From NCBI GenBank assembly GCA_024460105.1, contig JANFXS010000006.1:62001-126000 (forward strand): a DNA stretch of 64,000 bases. The letters are read 5' to 3'. The stretch comes from Anaerotignum faecicola (lineage in GTDB: Bacteria > Bacillota > Clostridia > Lachnospirales > Anaerotignaceae). The notes beneath the pieces were generated by a model. It ran no database searches. It saw only the letters and a program-made list of their open reading frames with translations, and had not been told where the DNA came from. The position numbers and the translations under genes were made by a program. Below are positions 37,589-45,753 of this stretch, piece by piece. Position 1 is the first letter of the stretch, and the number at the start of each line of letters is the position of its first letter.

Positions 37589-39022
37589 ATGTATGATGAT
37601 GAAAGGACTGCAAACAGCGGGAATAATATTTTGGATAATACAGACGAACAGCATGTAATGGAGAATCAGGTGTCGTTTGATGAGTACAATAAAATAAAAG
37701 AAAAAGAAGCCGAAACTAAAAGAAGTTATTTTGACAAAACGGAAAGAACCGAATCCATGGCGGAAGCGGCCGAAGAAAGAAAAAGAGCGCCGTATGAACC
37801 TATAAAAGATACTTATTATAAAGAAAGCGTAAAGCATAAAAAAGGAACGGGCTTTAAAAAAGTTTTGGCTGCATGCCTTGTTATAAGCCTGTTTGGCGGG
37901 GTTGGAATCGGAGCTTCATATTCTGTTATGCAAAATCTCGTGTTTGGAGGCGGAAACACTCAGAAAAGTACGCCTGAATTGGAGGTTCAAAATACTACGG
38001 GAACAACTATTGCAAAAGCCGAAGCGGTTAGCAGTTCCAGCGGCGGCGCTATGACTGCTGTTGATGTTATAGAATCAGTTTCGCCTGCCGTTGTTAATAT
38101 AAATACGGAAGTACATGGAACAACAAATTATTATGGCTTTATGGTGCCATATGAAGGCTCCGGCTCCGGTTCAGGGGTTATATTTGACAGCGACGCCGAA
38201 AACGTTTATATACTGACAAATAACCATGTTGTTTCAGGGGCAAACCAAGTAAGTATTTCCGTAACAGGGGCTGAAACAATCCCGGCAACAATAGTCGGTA
38301 CAGATTCAACGGCTGATATAGCTGTGCTCTGTGCCCTTAGGTCGGATTTTAAATCGGCCGGCATTGAAGAAATAACAGTTGCTAAATTTGGAAATTCCGA
38401 CGAACTTAAAGTCGGCGAAAGCGTAATAGCTATTGGCAACGCTTTGGGAGAAGGAAAGAGCGCGACGGGAGGTATGATAAGCATACTTAATAAAAATATT
38501 GAAATTGAAGGGATTAACCTTAATGTTATCCAGACAAGCGCCGCAATTAACAAAGGCAACAGCGGCGGGGCGCTTGTTAATTATTCCGGAGAAATAGTAG
38601 GTATTAACACGGCAAAAACAAGTACGACTGTTGCCGAAGCAATGGGTTATGCAATCCCAAGCAATACGGCCCTTGAGGTTGCCGAAAGGCTTTTGGAAGA
38701 GGGGACGACTCCAAGGCCGTATATAGGCATTATGGGCACGGATATAACGGAAGATATTTCAAGCATGTATAGGCTTCCGGTAGGAGTCCTCGTTGTTCAG
38801 GTTACTGAAGGAGCGGGAGCTGCAAACGCTGGGCTTCAGGAGAATGATATAATTGTTTCGGTTAACGGAAAATCCACAATGGATATGGAATCGCTTACTG
38901 CTGCAATTTCTGAGCTTGAGATCGGATCAAGTGCGGAAGTCGGCATTATTAGAAACGGGGAAACGCCTATGACCCTTAATATAGAGATAATGGATGCAAA
39001 TAATATTGCCGCAAATAACTGA
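37589..39022 (+). CDS. htrA: membrane-anchored HtrA/DegP-like serine protease
   Basis: 477 residues: charged cytosolic N-terminus (1-90), one membrane span (about 92-115), a Ser/Thr-rich linker, trypsin-like protease domain (about 155-375) and one PDZ domain (about 380-470). Catalytic triad visible: His in TNNHVV, Asp in STADIAVL and Ser in GNSGGALV. PDZ motif GVLVVQVTEGAGAANAGLQENDII. Acts outside the membrane on misfolded proteins. Strong AGGAGG site before the ATG. Transcript flanked by hairpins. Confidence 0.94.
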   Translation: MYDDERTANSGNNILDNTDEQHVMENQVSFDEYNKIKEKEAETKRSYFDKTERTESMAEAAEERKRAPYEPIKDTYYKESVKHKKGTGFKKVLAACLVISLFGGVGIGASYSVMQNLVFGGGNTQKSTPELEVQNTTGTTIAKAEAVSSSSGGAMTAVDVIESVSPAVVNINTEVHGTTNYYGFMVPYEGSGSGSGVIFDSDAENVYILTNNHVVSGANQVSISVTGAETIPATIVGTDSTADIAVLCALRSDFKSAGIEEITVAKFGNSDELKVGESVIAIGNALGEGKSATGGMISILNKNIEIEGINLNVIQTSAAINKGNSGGALVNYSGEIVGINTAKTSTTVAEAMGYAIPSNTALEVAERLLEEGTTPRPYIGIMGTDITEDISSMYRLPVGVLVVQVTEGAGAANAGLQENDIIVSVNGKSTMDMESLTAAISELEIGSSAEVGIIRNGETPMTLNIEIMDANNIAANN

Positions 39023-39150
39023 CAGGTATAAATTGCCTTTATATATAAATAGAATAAATTGTTTTTCATTTAATCCTTTATATGAGTATGGCAACATTGC
39101 CGCCATATATAATGAAAGGACGTTAAACGACAATAAAATGATTTTAATTA

Positions 39151-39196
39151 AAATACCGCATAATTGTAAACTGCAATTATGCGGTATTTTATTTTT
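39151..39196 (+). terminator. intrinsic terminator after htrA
   Basis: AAATACCGCATAATTG / CAATTATGCGGTATTT, a 16-bp perfect stem with a 7-nt loop, then TATTTTT. Confidence 0.9.
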
Positions 39197-39312
39197 AAAC
39201 AGGATTACAAGGACTGCTTTAATTCATTACGGATTTAGCTTTGGCTTGTTAAAAGAGGCTTAATAATGTATAATATAAATTATTTATAATTTAGAAAGCG
39301 GTGTAGATATTA

Positions 39313-40254
39313 ATGAGATATATAAACGAGTTGCGTGAAGGGGAAAACTTAGTAGAGCATTATCTCTGCAAGTCAAAGCAGACATTGAAGTCTAGGGCTG
39401 GAAAAAGTTATTATTCGCTTAAGCTTCAGGATAAGACAGGAACAATTGATGCAAAGGTATGGGATTTAAACAACGATATAAAGAGCTTTGATGAAAATGA
39501 TTTTATCAAAATTGACGGTACGGTGCTTATATACAACAACGAACCGCAGTTGAATATAAGGAGGATACGAAAAAGCGACGAGGGTGAATATAATCCGATG
39601 GACTATATTCCAAGCACGGAAAAAAATATAGATGAGATGCTTAAAGAACTTTATGGATACATAGACAGCATAAATGACAAGTATATAAAAAAACTGCTTC
39701 AAGAGATTTTTATTAATGATGAATATGTTTCAAAGTGCTTTAAAACCCATTCGGCTGCAAGGACGATGCACCACAGCTATTTAGGCGGCTTAGTTGAACA
39801 TACGCTTTCAGTTACGCAAATCTGTGATTTTATGGCTGGAAGATATAAAAACGTTAACAGAGATTTGCTTGTGGCAACAGCTATGCTTCACGATGTTGCA
39901 AAAGTTAAGGAACTTTCGCAGTTTCCAATGAATGAATATACTGACGACGGACAGCTTTTAGGACATATTGTAATGGGATCTGAAATGGTACATGAGGCGG
40001 CCTCAAAAATTGAAGACTTTCCCAAAACGCTTGAAAGCCTCATAAAACACAGCATATTGGCGCATCACGGCGAGTATGAATTCGGTTCCCCTGAACTTCC
40101 GAAAACAATAGAAGCTTTCATACTTCACTGTGCAGACAATATGGACGCAAAAACAAAGGCTATTGAAGAAGCTATTGAAGGAAATTCAACTCAAGGCAAC
40201 TGGGTTGGGTATCAGAGGATAATGCAAAGGAATATAAGGAATTCTGAGTATTGA
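39313..40254 (+). CDS. YhaM-type 3'-5' exoribonuclease (OB-fold + HD)
   Basis: 313 residues: N-terminal OB-fold nucleic-acid domain (about 1-90; SYYSLKLQDKTGTIDAKVW) and an HD phosphohydrolase domain (about 150-290; HSYLGGLVEHTLSV, AMLHDVAKVKEL, HSILAHHGEYEFGSPE). This pairing defines YhaM, which in B. subtilis degrades RNA and single-stranded DNA with Mn. Normal length. Upstream GAAAGCGGTG is a modest ribosome site. Followed after 63 bp by an RNA methyltransferase on the same strand. Confidence 0.9.
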   Translation: MRYINELREGENLVEHYLCKSKQTLKSRAGKSYYSLKLQDKTGTIDAKVWDLNNDIKSFDENDFIKIDGTVLIYNNEPQLNIRRIRKSDEGEYNPMDYIPSTEKNIDEMLKELYGYIDSINDKYIKKLLQEIFINDEYVSKCFKTHSAARTMHHSYLGGLVEHTLSVTQICDFMAGRYKNVNRDLLVATAMLHDVAKVKELSQFPMNEYTDDGQLLGHIVMGSEMVHEAASKIEDFPKTLESLIKHSILAHHGEYEFGSPELPKTIEAFILHCADNMDAKTKAIEEAIEGNSTQGNWVGYQRIMQRNIRNSEY

Positions 40255-40317
40255 CATTATCTATGTCATACGGCTATAAAATGACAGCATCGGTTAGTTT
40301 TTTGGGAAGGGGAAAAT

Positions 40318-41709
40318 ATGAAAATCAAGCCTCCTGTGGAGAAAAATAAGGAATATATAATCGATATAAACGATATTGGAAGCGACGGGCAGGGAATAGG
40401 GAAATTTGAAGGATTTGCAGTATTTGTTCCCGAAACCGTTGTTGGTGAGAAAATAAAAGCTAAAATACTGAAGGTGAATAAAAGCCTCGCATACGGCAAA
40501 GTTGCTGAAATTTTACGGCCTTCGCCAAATAGGATAGAGCCTGTTTGTTCGGCGGCGGGGAAATGCGGGGGGTGTTCGCTTCAGCATATAGATTACAAAG
40601 CGCAGCTTGAGTTTAAAACAAAGCGTGTTAGGGATACGCTTGAACGTATAGGCGGGTTCAAAGAAATAAATGTGCTTCCGACAGTTGGAATGGATAATCC
40701 GTATAATTATAGGAATAAGGCGCAGTTTCCGGTTTCAGAAGGAAAAGACGGCGTTAAGATTGGATTTTATTCAAAACGCAGCCATAATGTAATAAATTGT
40801 GAAAAGTGTTATATACAACATAATATAAACGATGTAATTATAAAAATTGTCAGGGATTTTATAAACAAATATAATATATCTGTATATGATGAAAAAAGCC
40901 ATAAAGGTATTATACGACATATTTTAACTAGGGTAGGATTTACTACCGGAGAAATTATGGTTTGCCTTGTTATAAACGGTGTAGAAGTTCCTCAAATAGA
41001 TAAACTTGTTAAAAAGCTTATAGCGGTTGAAGGAATGAAAAGTATTGTACTTAATATAAATAGGGAAAAGACAAATGTTATACTTGGAAAGAATACAAAA
41101 ACAGTTTGGGGACAAAGTTATATAACGGACTATATAGGCGGAGTTAAATTCAACATATCGCCTTTGAGCTTTTTTCAGGTTAATCCTGTTCAGACAAAGG
41201 CCATATATGAGAAAGCTGTGCAGCTGGCAGGCCTTACAGGAAATGAAAACGTGCTGGACATATATTGCGGCATAGGTACAATTTCGCTGTTTATGGCTAA
41301 ACATGCTAAAAAAGTTGTAGGAATTGAAATTATACCGGAAGCCATTGCGGATGCAAAGAATAATGCAAAAATGAATGGCATTGAAAATGCCGAATTTTTG
41401 GTTGGCTCCGCAGAGGATATTACACCTGAGCTGCATAGAGTAGGATTTAAACCTGATGTGCTTGTTGTTGATCCTCCGAGAAAAGGATGCGACAAGGAAG
41501 TGCTTAACACTATTGTTGAAATGGCGCCGCAAAAGGTTGTATATATATCATGTGAACCTTCAACTTTTGCAAGGGATCTGAAATTTCTTGTGCAAAATGG
41601 GTATGCTTTAGGTGATGTACAGCCATTTGATCAATTTTGTCATTCTACGCATGTGGAAACGGTGACTCTGATGACGTATTGTGGCGACAACACAAAAAAT
41701 GAGGATTAA
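40318..41709 (+). CDS. 23S rRNA (uracil-5-)-methyltransferase, RlmCD/RumA type
   Basis: 463 residues: N-terminal TRAM domain (about 10-70), a 4Fe-4S binding set CSAAGKCGGCS (near 79-89) with a further Cys in CEKCYIQ, central domain, and a SAM methyltransferase domain with NVLDIYCGIGTISLFMA near 317-333, VDPPRKGCDKEV near 383-394 and catalytic YISCEPSTFARDL near 410-422 (Cys nucleophile, Glu base in the family). Firmicutes homologues (RlmCD) methylate U747 and U1939 of 23S rRNA; which sites apply here is inference. GGGAAGGGGA before the ATG. Confidence 0.92.
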   Translation: MKIKPPVEKNKEYIIDINDIGSDGQGIGKFEGFAVFVPETVVGEKIKAKILKVNKSLAYGKVAEILRPSPNRIEPVCSAAGKCGGCSLQHIDYKAQLEFKTKRVRDTLERIGGFKEINVLPTVGMDNPYNYRNKAQFPVSEGKDGVKIGFYSKRSHNVINCEKCYIQHNINDVIIKIVRDFINKYNISVYDEKSHKGIIRHILTRVGFTTGEIMVCLVINGVEVPQIDKLVKKLIAVEGMKSIVLNINREKTNVILGKNTKTVWGQSYITDYIGGVKFNISPLSFFQVNPVQTKAIYEKAVQLAGLTGNENVLDIYCGIGTISLFMAKHAKKVVGIEIIPEAIADAKNNAKMNGIENAEFLVGSAEDITPELHRVGFKPDVLVVDPPRKGCDKEVLNTIVEMAPQKVVYISCEPSTFARDLKFLVQNGYALGDVQPFDQFCHSTHVETVTLMTYCGDNTKNED

Positions 41710-41829
41710 ACTGCAATATATTGTGGTTCGAGGGTCAAAAATATGTCATTTTAAAGATTGAAAATATCTGTTTCTTGACCCGTAAAAATGGTGTTTTGAT
41801 GGACGCATAGAACAAACAATAAATGTTTT

Positions 41830-41867
41830 TAAGGCAGTGAGATAGAAAAAATTTCATTGCCTTTTTA
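41830..41867 (+). terminator. intrinsic terminator after the rlmCD-type gene
   Basis: AAGGCAGTGA / TTCATTGCCTT stem followed by TTTAATTTT. A second, looser inverted repeat GGGTCAA / TTGACCC lies at about 41735-41783. Confidence 0.7.
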
Positions 41868-42011
41868 ATTTTCATTTGAAATAAATCGCTTGTTATTAAA
41901 ATTTTTGGAATTTCTTAAAGGTTATTAAAGAGAAACAAATTCTGGCAGAAAAATTATGCATTTTTAAGATGCAATTTAAAATATTTTTTAGAAATGAGAC
42001 AAGAAGGTTAA

Positions 42012-42265
42012 TAGCTTTAGTTTACAGGGACATACATGGTTTTAACGGGCATTAGCGGCGCAATAGTCCCCATGGGGGAATTTTTTTGTTATTCAAGGCG
42101 CAAATGTGTCGGTTTACTAAGAGGTAATGGTGTGAACCGCGTGAGGATCGCGGCGCGCAGCGTTTTCCGAATGAAAATTCGAGAGTTAACAGGCAAGTAT
42201 TTGCAACGCCGAAGAGCAGAAAAGTTTACCGTATGGAGCGTATATATCCTTTTATACTGAAGGTA
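42012..42265 (+). mobile_element. MITE-like element, copy F, rearranged
   Basis: Left end TAGCTTTAGTTTACAGG is clear; right end TTTATACTGAAGGTA is worn. It begins with GGTTTTAACGGGCATTAGCGGCG (arm 1, left strand), then changes to arm-2 and unrelated-looking sequence; the paired strand of arm 1 is partly lost. About 250 bp. It marks the start of the AT-rich accessory stretch. Confidence 0.7.
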
Positions 42266-42373
42266 TAATCATCTTATATAAATCATAGAAAAAGAGATGA
42301 TATTACATACTATATTTGATGAAATGAAGAAGAAATAAAAGGAAAAAGTAAAGAATATTCGGGGAAATAAATA

Positions 42374-42706
42374 ATGGTTGATAAAGAACATAAAAAAATA
42401 GTACACATTTTAAAATATATAAATTATGTTTTCTTTTTTTTGCAGATATACTATCCCTTTGCATTTGTTTACTCGTTTTTTGTTGTTAATTCTAATTTTT
42501 ATATTGATAATTTTGGGGTGATTTTTTTTAATAGATTCTCACAGATTATTGTATTAATTGCGCAGATATTATTTCTTATAGAAACAATATGCCTTCAGCA
42601 GTATTTTTCTGAAGGTTACCGAAAGAAGATGAGGAAAATATGTTTTTTGGGTACGGTATGTTTTATGGTTTTAGGTTACATTTTTTATATAGCAAACATC
42701 TTTTGA
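42374..42706 (+). CDS. small membrane protein, paralogue 1
   Basis: 110 residues with three predicted spans (about 16-37, 47-68, 87-107) and basic loops. I do not recognise the family. The segment LFLIETICLQQYFSEGYRKK...ICFLGTVCF aligns with LFLYEVIFYQEYFSKKYKNL...ICCIGTISF of the next gene, so the two are diverged tandem duplicates. AAGAATATTCGGGGAA upstream gives only a weak ribosome site. Very AT-rich, unlike flanking housekeeping genes. Confidence 0.65.
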   Translation: MVDKEHKKIVHILKYINYVFFFLQIYYPFAFVYSFFVVNSNFYIDNFGVIFFNRFSQIIVLIAQILFLIETICLQQYFSEGYRKKMRKICFLGTVCFMVLGYIFYIANIF

Positions 42707-42716
42707 GGGTGACAAA

Positions 42717-43025
42717 ATGGCAGAACGGGAAGAAAAATTAAAATTTATCAATCTTTTTTTCTTTATTTTTGAGCTGTATATTATCGTTATTTTCATCAGA
42801 TATGTTTTCTTAATTTTTTCTATGGATTTTATACCGGCGTTTCTTTCCTTTTATTTCACATTGGGATTTTCACCGGTTCCGACTATATTACAGCTTTTAT
42901 TTTTATATGAAGTGATTTTTTATCAGGAGTATTTTTCAAAAAAATATAAAAATTTACTGAAAATTATATGCTGTATTGGAACAATCAGTTTTATAGGGAT
43001 CTGGATTGCAGTTAAATTTATATAG
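42717..43025 (+). CDS. small membrane protein, paralogue 2
   Basis: 102 residues with three predicted spans (about 10-31, 38-62, 80-100). Diverged copy of the preceding gene, ten bases after its stop; GAGGGTGAC is its ribosome site. Charged N-terminus MAEREEKLKF suggests a cytosolic start. No known family. The pair is probably co-transcribed; the shared terminator is at 43316. Confidence 0.65.
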   Translation: MAEREEKLKFINLFFFIFELYIIVIFIRYVFLIFSMDFIPAFLSFYFTLGFSPVPTILQLLFLYEVIFYQEYFSKKYKNLLKIICCIGTISFIGIWIAVKFI

Positions 43026-43728
43026 AATGGAAATATATTTAAAATGTTATGTTAGACACAATTGAATTTATCGATATTTATTGTATAAAATTGCAGATAC
43101 TATATTTACAATGAATGGCAATAGCAAATGTAAAATAACATACATACGTGACGAAAACAATATATTTATATATTATGTGAGAATGAATGTTCCGATTGTT
43201 AGAATTTGAATTGTATCAAATAATTTGTCTGCGGAAGCAGATTAGAACAAAAAATATAATATTGGATTAATTTAGCATTGTTTAATATTATTAGATTTGA
43301 AAATATACATTTAAGGCATAGAAATTATTCTATGCTTTTCTATTTTAGTTGAGTTTTAATACATAATGGCTTATTTTTATAAAATGGGGTATAATCTTTA
43401 TACAATCTTAATGTTATTTGAAAAATACTTTTTCTTACTTTATCATTTTTTTAATATGATAAAAAGGAGTTTGGATTATAAGGAGAAATTTTTATACATG
43501 GATAAATTATTGAAAATAATTTAGAAACAGTAACGTAGTTGAACATATGAGTTTAAAATGTTTTAAGGTATACAGTAATGACGTGATATTATATATGTTG
43601 CCGGAAGAGTTAAAAAATCGGTCGGTAATATTTGTGCCTGAAATCATAGTAAATTCATATCAATAACGGAAAAAAGCAGTTTATGGAAAACTTTGCTTTT
43701 ACATCAATGATTTAGGGGGAAACATTAT
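43026..43728. other. AT-rich 700-bp spacer with no convincing gene
   Basis: Holds one good terminator (43316-43345), a small hairpin TTTATCAT/ATGATAAA near 43441-43463, a TATAAT near 43391 and a few tiny open frames: 39 codons at 43547-43666 without a ribosome site and 8 codons at about 43498 after AAGGAG. None is supported as a gene. The frames may be remnants of decayed genes. Confidence 0.5.
43316..43345 (+). terminator. intrinsic terminator
   Basis: GCATAGAA-ATTA-TTCTATGC perfect stem followed by TTTTCTATTTT. Confidence 0.8.
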
Positions 43729-44430
43729 ATGAATAAACCGTTAATTTTAGTTGTTGAGGACGATACGTCGGTGAAGAATTTGATTACAACAACTTTAAAG
43801 GCTCACGGATATAGATATTTAACAGCGGTAAATGGAGAAACGGCTATTTTAGAAGCTTCTTCGCATAATCCTGATATTGTTTTGCTTGATTTAGGCCTGC
43901 CTGATACGGACGGTGTAAGTGTAATAGGAAAAATACGGACATGGTCTAATATGCCCATAATTGTTATAAGTGCAAGAAGTGAAGATACTGACAAAATTGA
44001 AGCTTTGGATGCAGGGGCGGATGATTACTTGACAAAACCATTTTCTGTTGAAGAATTACTGGCGAGGCTTCGCGTTACTCAAAGACGGCTTTTAATTATG
44101 AAAGACGAGTCTGTAGCCGAGGCGTCAACATTTATAAATGGGGATCTGCGTATTGATTATGCCGCCGGATGCGCATACCTCGGAAGTGAGGAACTGCATT
44201 TAACTCCTATTGAATATAAGCTGTTATGCCTTCTTTCAAGGAACATCGGAAAAGTATTGACACATACGTTTATTACGCAGAATATTTGGGGAAGCAGTTG
44301 GGAAAACGACGTTGCCTCACTTAGGGTATTTATGGCAACCTTGCGTAAAAAAATTGAAAAGGGTGAGAATTCGCCTCAGTATATTCAAACTCATATCGGC
44401 GTTGGTTACAGAATGGTAAAGGCGGAGTAA
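43729..44430 (+). CDS. kdpE: orphan KdpE-type OmpR-family response regulator
   Basis: 233 residues. Receiver domain 1-120: acidic pocket VVEDDTS (Asp11-12), phospho-Asp in IVLLDLGLPDTDG (about residue 53), Ser/Thr in IIVISARSE, Lys in YLTKPFSVEELLAR. Winged-helix DNA-binding domain 135-230, with LTPIEYKLLCLLSRNIGKVLTH and VASLRVFMATLRKKIE. The RSEDTDKIEALDAGADDYLTKPF context is typical of KdpE, which with KdpD switches on the Kdp potassium pump. No kdpD or kdpFABC genes are here, so the partner and target are unknown. AGGGGGAAAC before the ATG. Confidence 0.85.
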   Translation: MNKPLILVVEDDTSVKNLITTTLKAHGYRYLTAVNGETAILEASSHNPDIVLLDLGLPDTDGVSVIGKIRTWSNMPIIVISARSEDTDKIEALDAGADDYLTKPFSVEELLARLRVTQRRLLIMKDESVAEASTFINGDLRIDYAAGCAYLGSEELHLTPIEYKLLCLLSRNIGKVLTHTFITQNIWGSSWENDVASLRVFMATLRKKIEKGENSPQYIQTHIGVGYRMVKAE

Positions 44431-44433
44431 TAG

Positions 44434-44580
44434 TTTACGAAAAGACTTTCTAAATGTTTTGGTAACCTGTCGTATGTTATGGAAATGGTAAGACACGGCA
44501 GGATGACTAAAGAAGAAGCTAAAGACCACCCAAAGAGGAATATTATTACAAAAGTAATTGGCACAAACGGCGATCGTTGA
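44434..44580 (+). pseudogene. remnant of a PP2C-type serine/threonine phosphatase
   Basis: Frame without start codon or ribosome site; it contains SYVMEMVRHGRMTKEEAKDH followed by PKRNIITKVIGTN and then stops at 44578. This matches the conserved middle of PP2C (Stp/PrpC) phosphatases, where a DHS-x-V segment precedes an EEA-x-x-HP-x-x-N-x-ITR-x-G helix. Catalytic metal-binding aspartates on both sides are absent. An in-frame TAG lies just upstream (44431-44433). It is a short fragment left by deletion. Confidence 0.75.
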
Positions 44581-44739
44581 GTTTTAACTTTATAAAAATA
44601 GTAAACGGAATACTTTTGCGAACTGTTTAGAGCAGTAAATCATTTTCAAAAATATTAATTATGGTATAATTTAGTAAAATATAGTGACAAAATATCGTAA
44701 TTAAAAACTTTGACCGTTTATTTTATATATAAGATTGTC

Positions 44740-44785
44740 GCGAATGTCGCTTAAACATATATTTTTAGGCGACATTCGCTATTTT
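44740..44785. terminator. hairpin terminator between converging transcripts
   Basis: GCGAATGTCGC / GCGACATTCGC, 11-bp perfect stem with an 18-nt AT loop, then TATTTTATT. It probably ends the minus-strand gene at 44803 and anything from the KdpE side. Confidence 0.75.
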
Positions 44786-44802
44786 ATTATTAAAATTAAT
44801 TG

Positions 44803-45159
44803 TTAAAGAATAATATTCTTTTTGGAAAGTATTGCTTCGGCAGCCGCACATGCAGGGCAGTCGCAGTACACCGCGCCGTTAGATTTTATTTGTTTTGCAT
44901 GTATAACAATGTTTTCAGCTGTTTCGGTTCCAAAATATTTACTGCCTTCTTCGGAGCCGGCAAAACCGATTAAATTGTCAATCGGCATAATATCTGCTTC
45001 CAGTTCCTCTATGAATTTTCTTGTTTCAGCGGCTTCGTTGGCTGTTCCCAATGAATCAAGCCAAGATTGGGCGGCGTATTTAGCTTCTTTGCAGCATGTA
45101 GGCGAGTTTATTAATTCATGTGACTTTTCAACAATAAAATCCAATGCTCTTTTATCCAT
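44803..45159 (-). CDS. conserved small Cys-containing protein (annotated in Clostridia as Hsp90-like by name only)
   Basis: 118 residues from ATG 45159, which AAAGAGGGT precedes; the frame is open further up without a ribosome site. Residues PTCCKEAKYAAQSWLD near 21-36, AETRKFIEELEADIMPIDNL near 44-63 and YCDCPACAAAEAILSKK near 98-114 resemble a small family common in Lachnospiraceae, sometimes labelled molecular chaperone Hsp90 although it has no Hsp90 domain. The CC and CxCxxC cysteines suggest metal binding. Function unknown. Transcript is single-gene. Confidence 0.7.
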   Translation of the reverse strand: MDKRALDFIVEKSHELINSPTCCKEAKYAAQSWLDSLGTANEAAETRKFIEELEADIMPIDNLIGFAGSEEGSKYFGTETAENIVIHAKQIKSNGAVYCDCPACAAAEAILSKKNIIL

Positions 45160-45682
45160 ATTAATACCCTCTTTCTTATGTAATATATACATATTTTACC
45201 ATAAAAAATAACTTATTACAAATTGAAATTAAATAATCAGTATTACGTATTTTATAGGTTTCAGCGCATGAAGAAAATATGTGTTTCTAAGGCTTATGAC
45301 GTACATTTACGAAACCCGATTTGGAAAAATTTAAATATTGGCGGCAATAGAACATGATTGATAATTTTTTTGATATATGTTGATATGATTTTATTATTAA
45401 TTGATAAAGACATTTAGGAAATAAAAAACAACTGAATTAGACTATTGCCGAATTATGTTTTTTCACAGGAAAACGATTTTACCGAAAGACAGACTTATAT
45501 TTAAAATTATGGAAATAAACTGTGTTTTTAAGCATCCGGATTCTTAATAGATATTATTATCTGGTTAAATCTTAAAGCGGCATATGGGAAAACGGAATCC
45601 CCGACAAGTGAAATGATTTTAGGTTGATTTAAATGGGCGATATATTTATATAAGGTCTATGCCTAAAAATTTACAAAATATA
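45160..45682. other. AT-rich intergenic region
   Basis: About 520 bp upstream of the minus-strand small Cys protein gene and downstream of the PBP gene. AT-rich with scattered short open frames; I see no repeat, RNA or convincing coding segment. Confidence 0.5.
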
Positions 45683-45722
45683 AAGGCATGGGAAAAATAA
45701 TTTGTTTCCCATGCCTTAAAAT
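45683..45722. terminator. bidirectional-type terminator after the PBP gene
   Basis: AAGGCATGGGAAA / TTTCCCATGCCTT, 13-bp perfect stem with a 9-nt loop, flanked by A/T tracts on both sides. Confidence 0.8.
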
Positions 45723-45753
45723 TACAGGCTGTAATTTCATATATATTGTATTA

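Noticed and set aside
43109-43210. Short open frame of about 30 codons in the AT-rich spacer
   Set aside because: No ribosome site, no neighbour context and composition as expected by chance.
43498-43666. 8-codon frame after AAGGAG and a 39-codon frame as leader peptide genes of kdpE
   Set aside because: No attenuator hairpin between them and kdpE and no regulatory codon bias; recorded only as spacer content.
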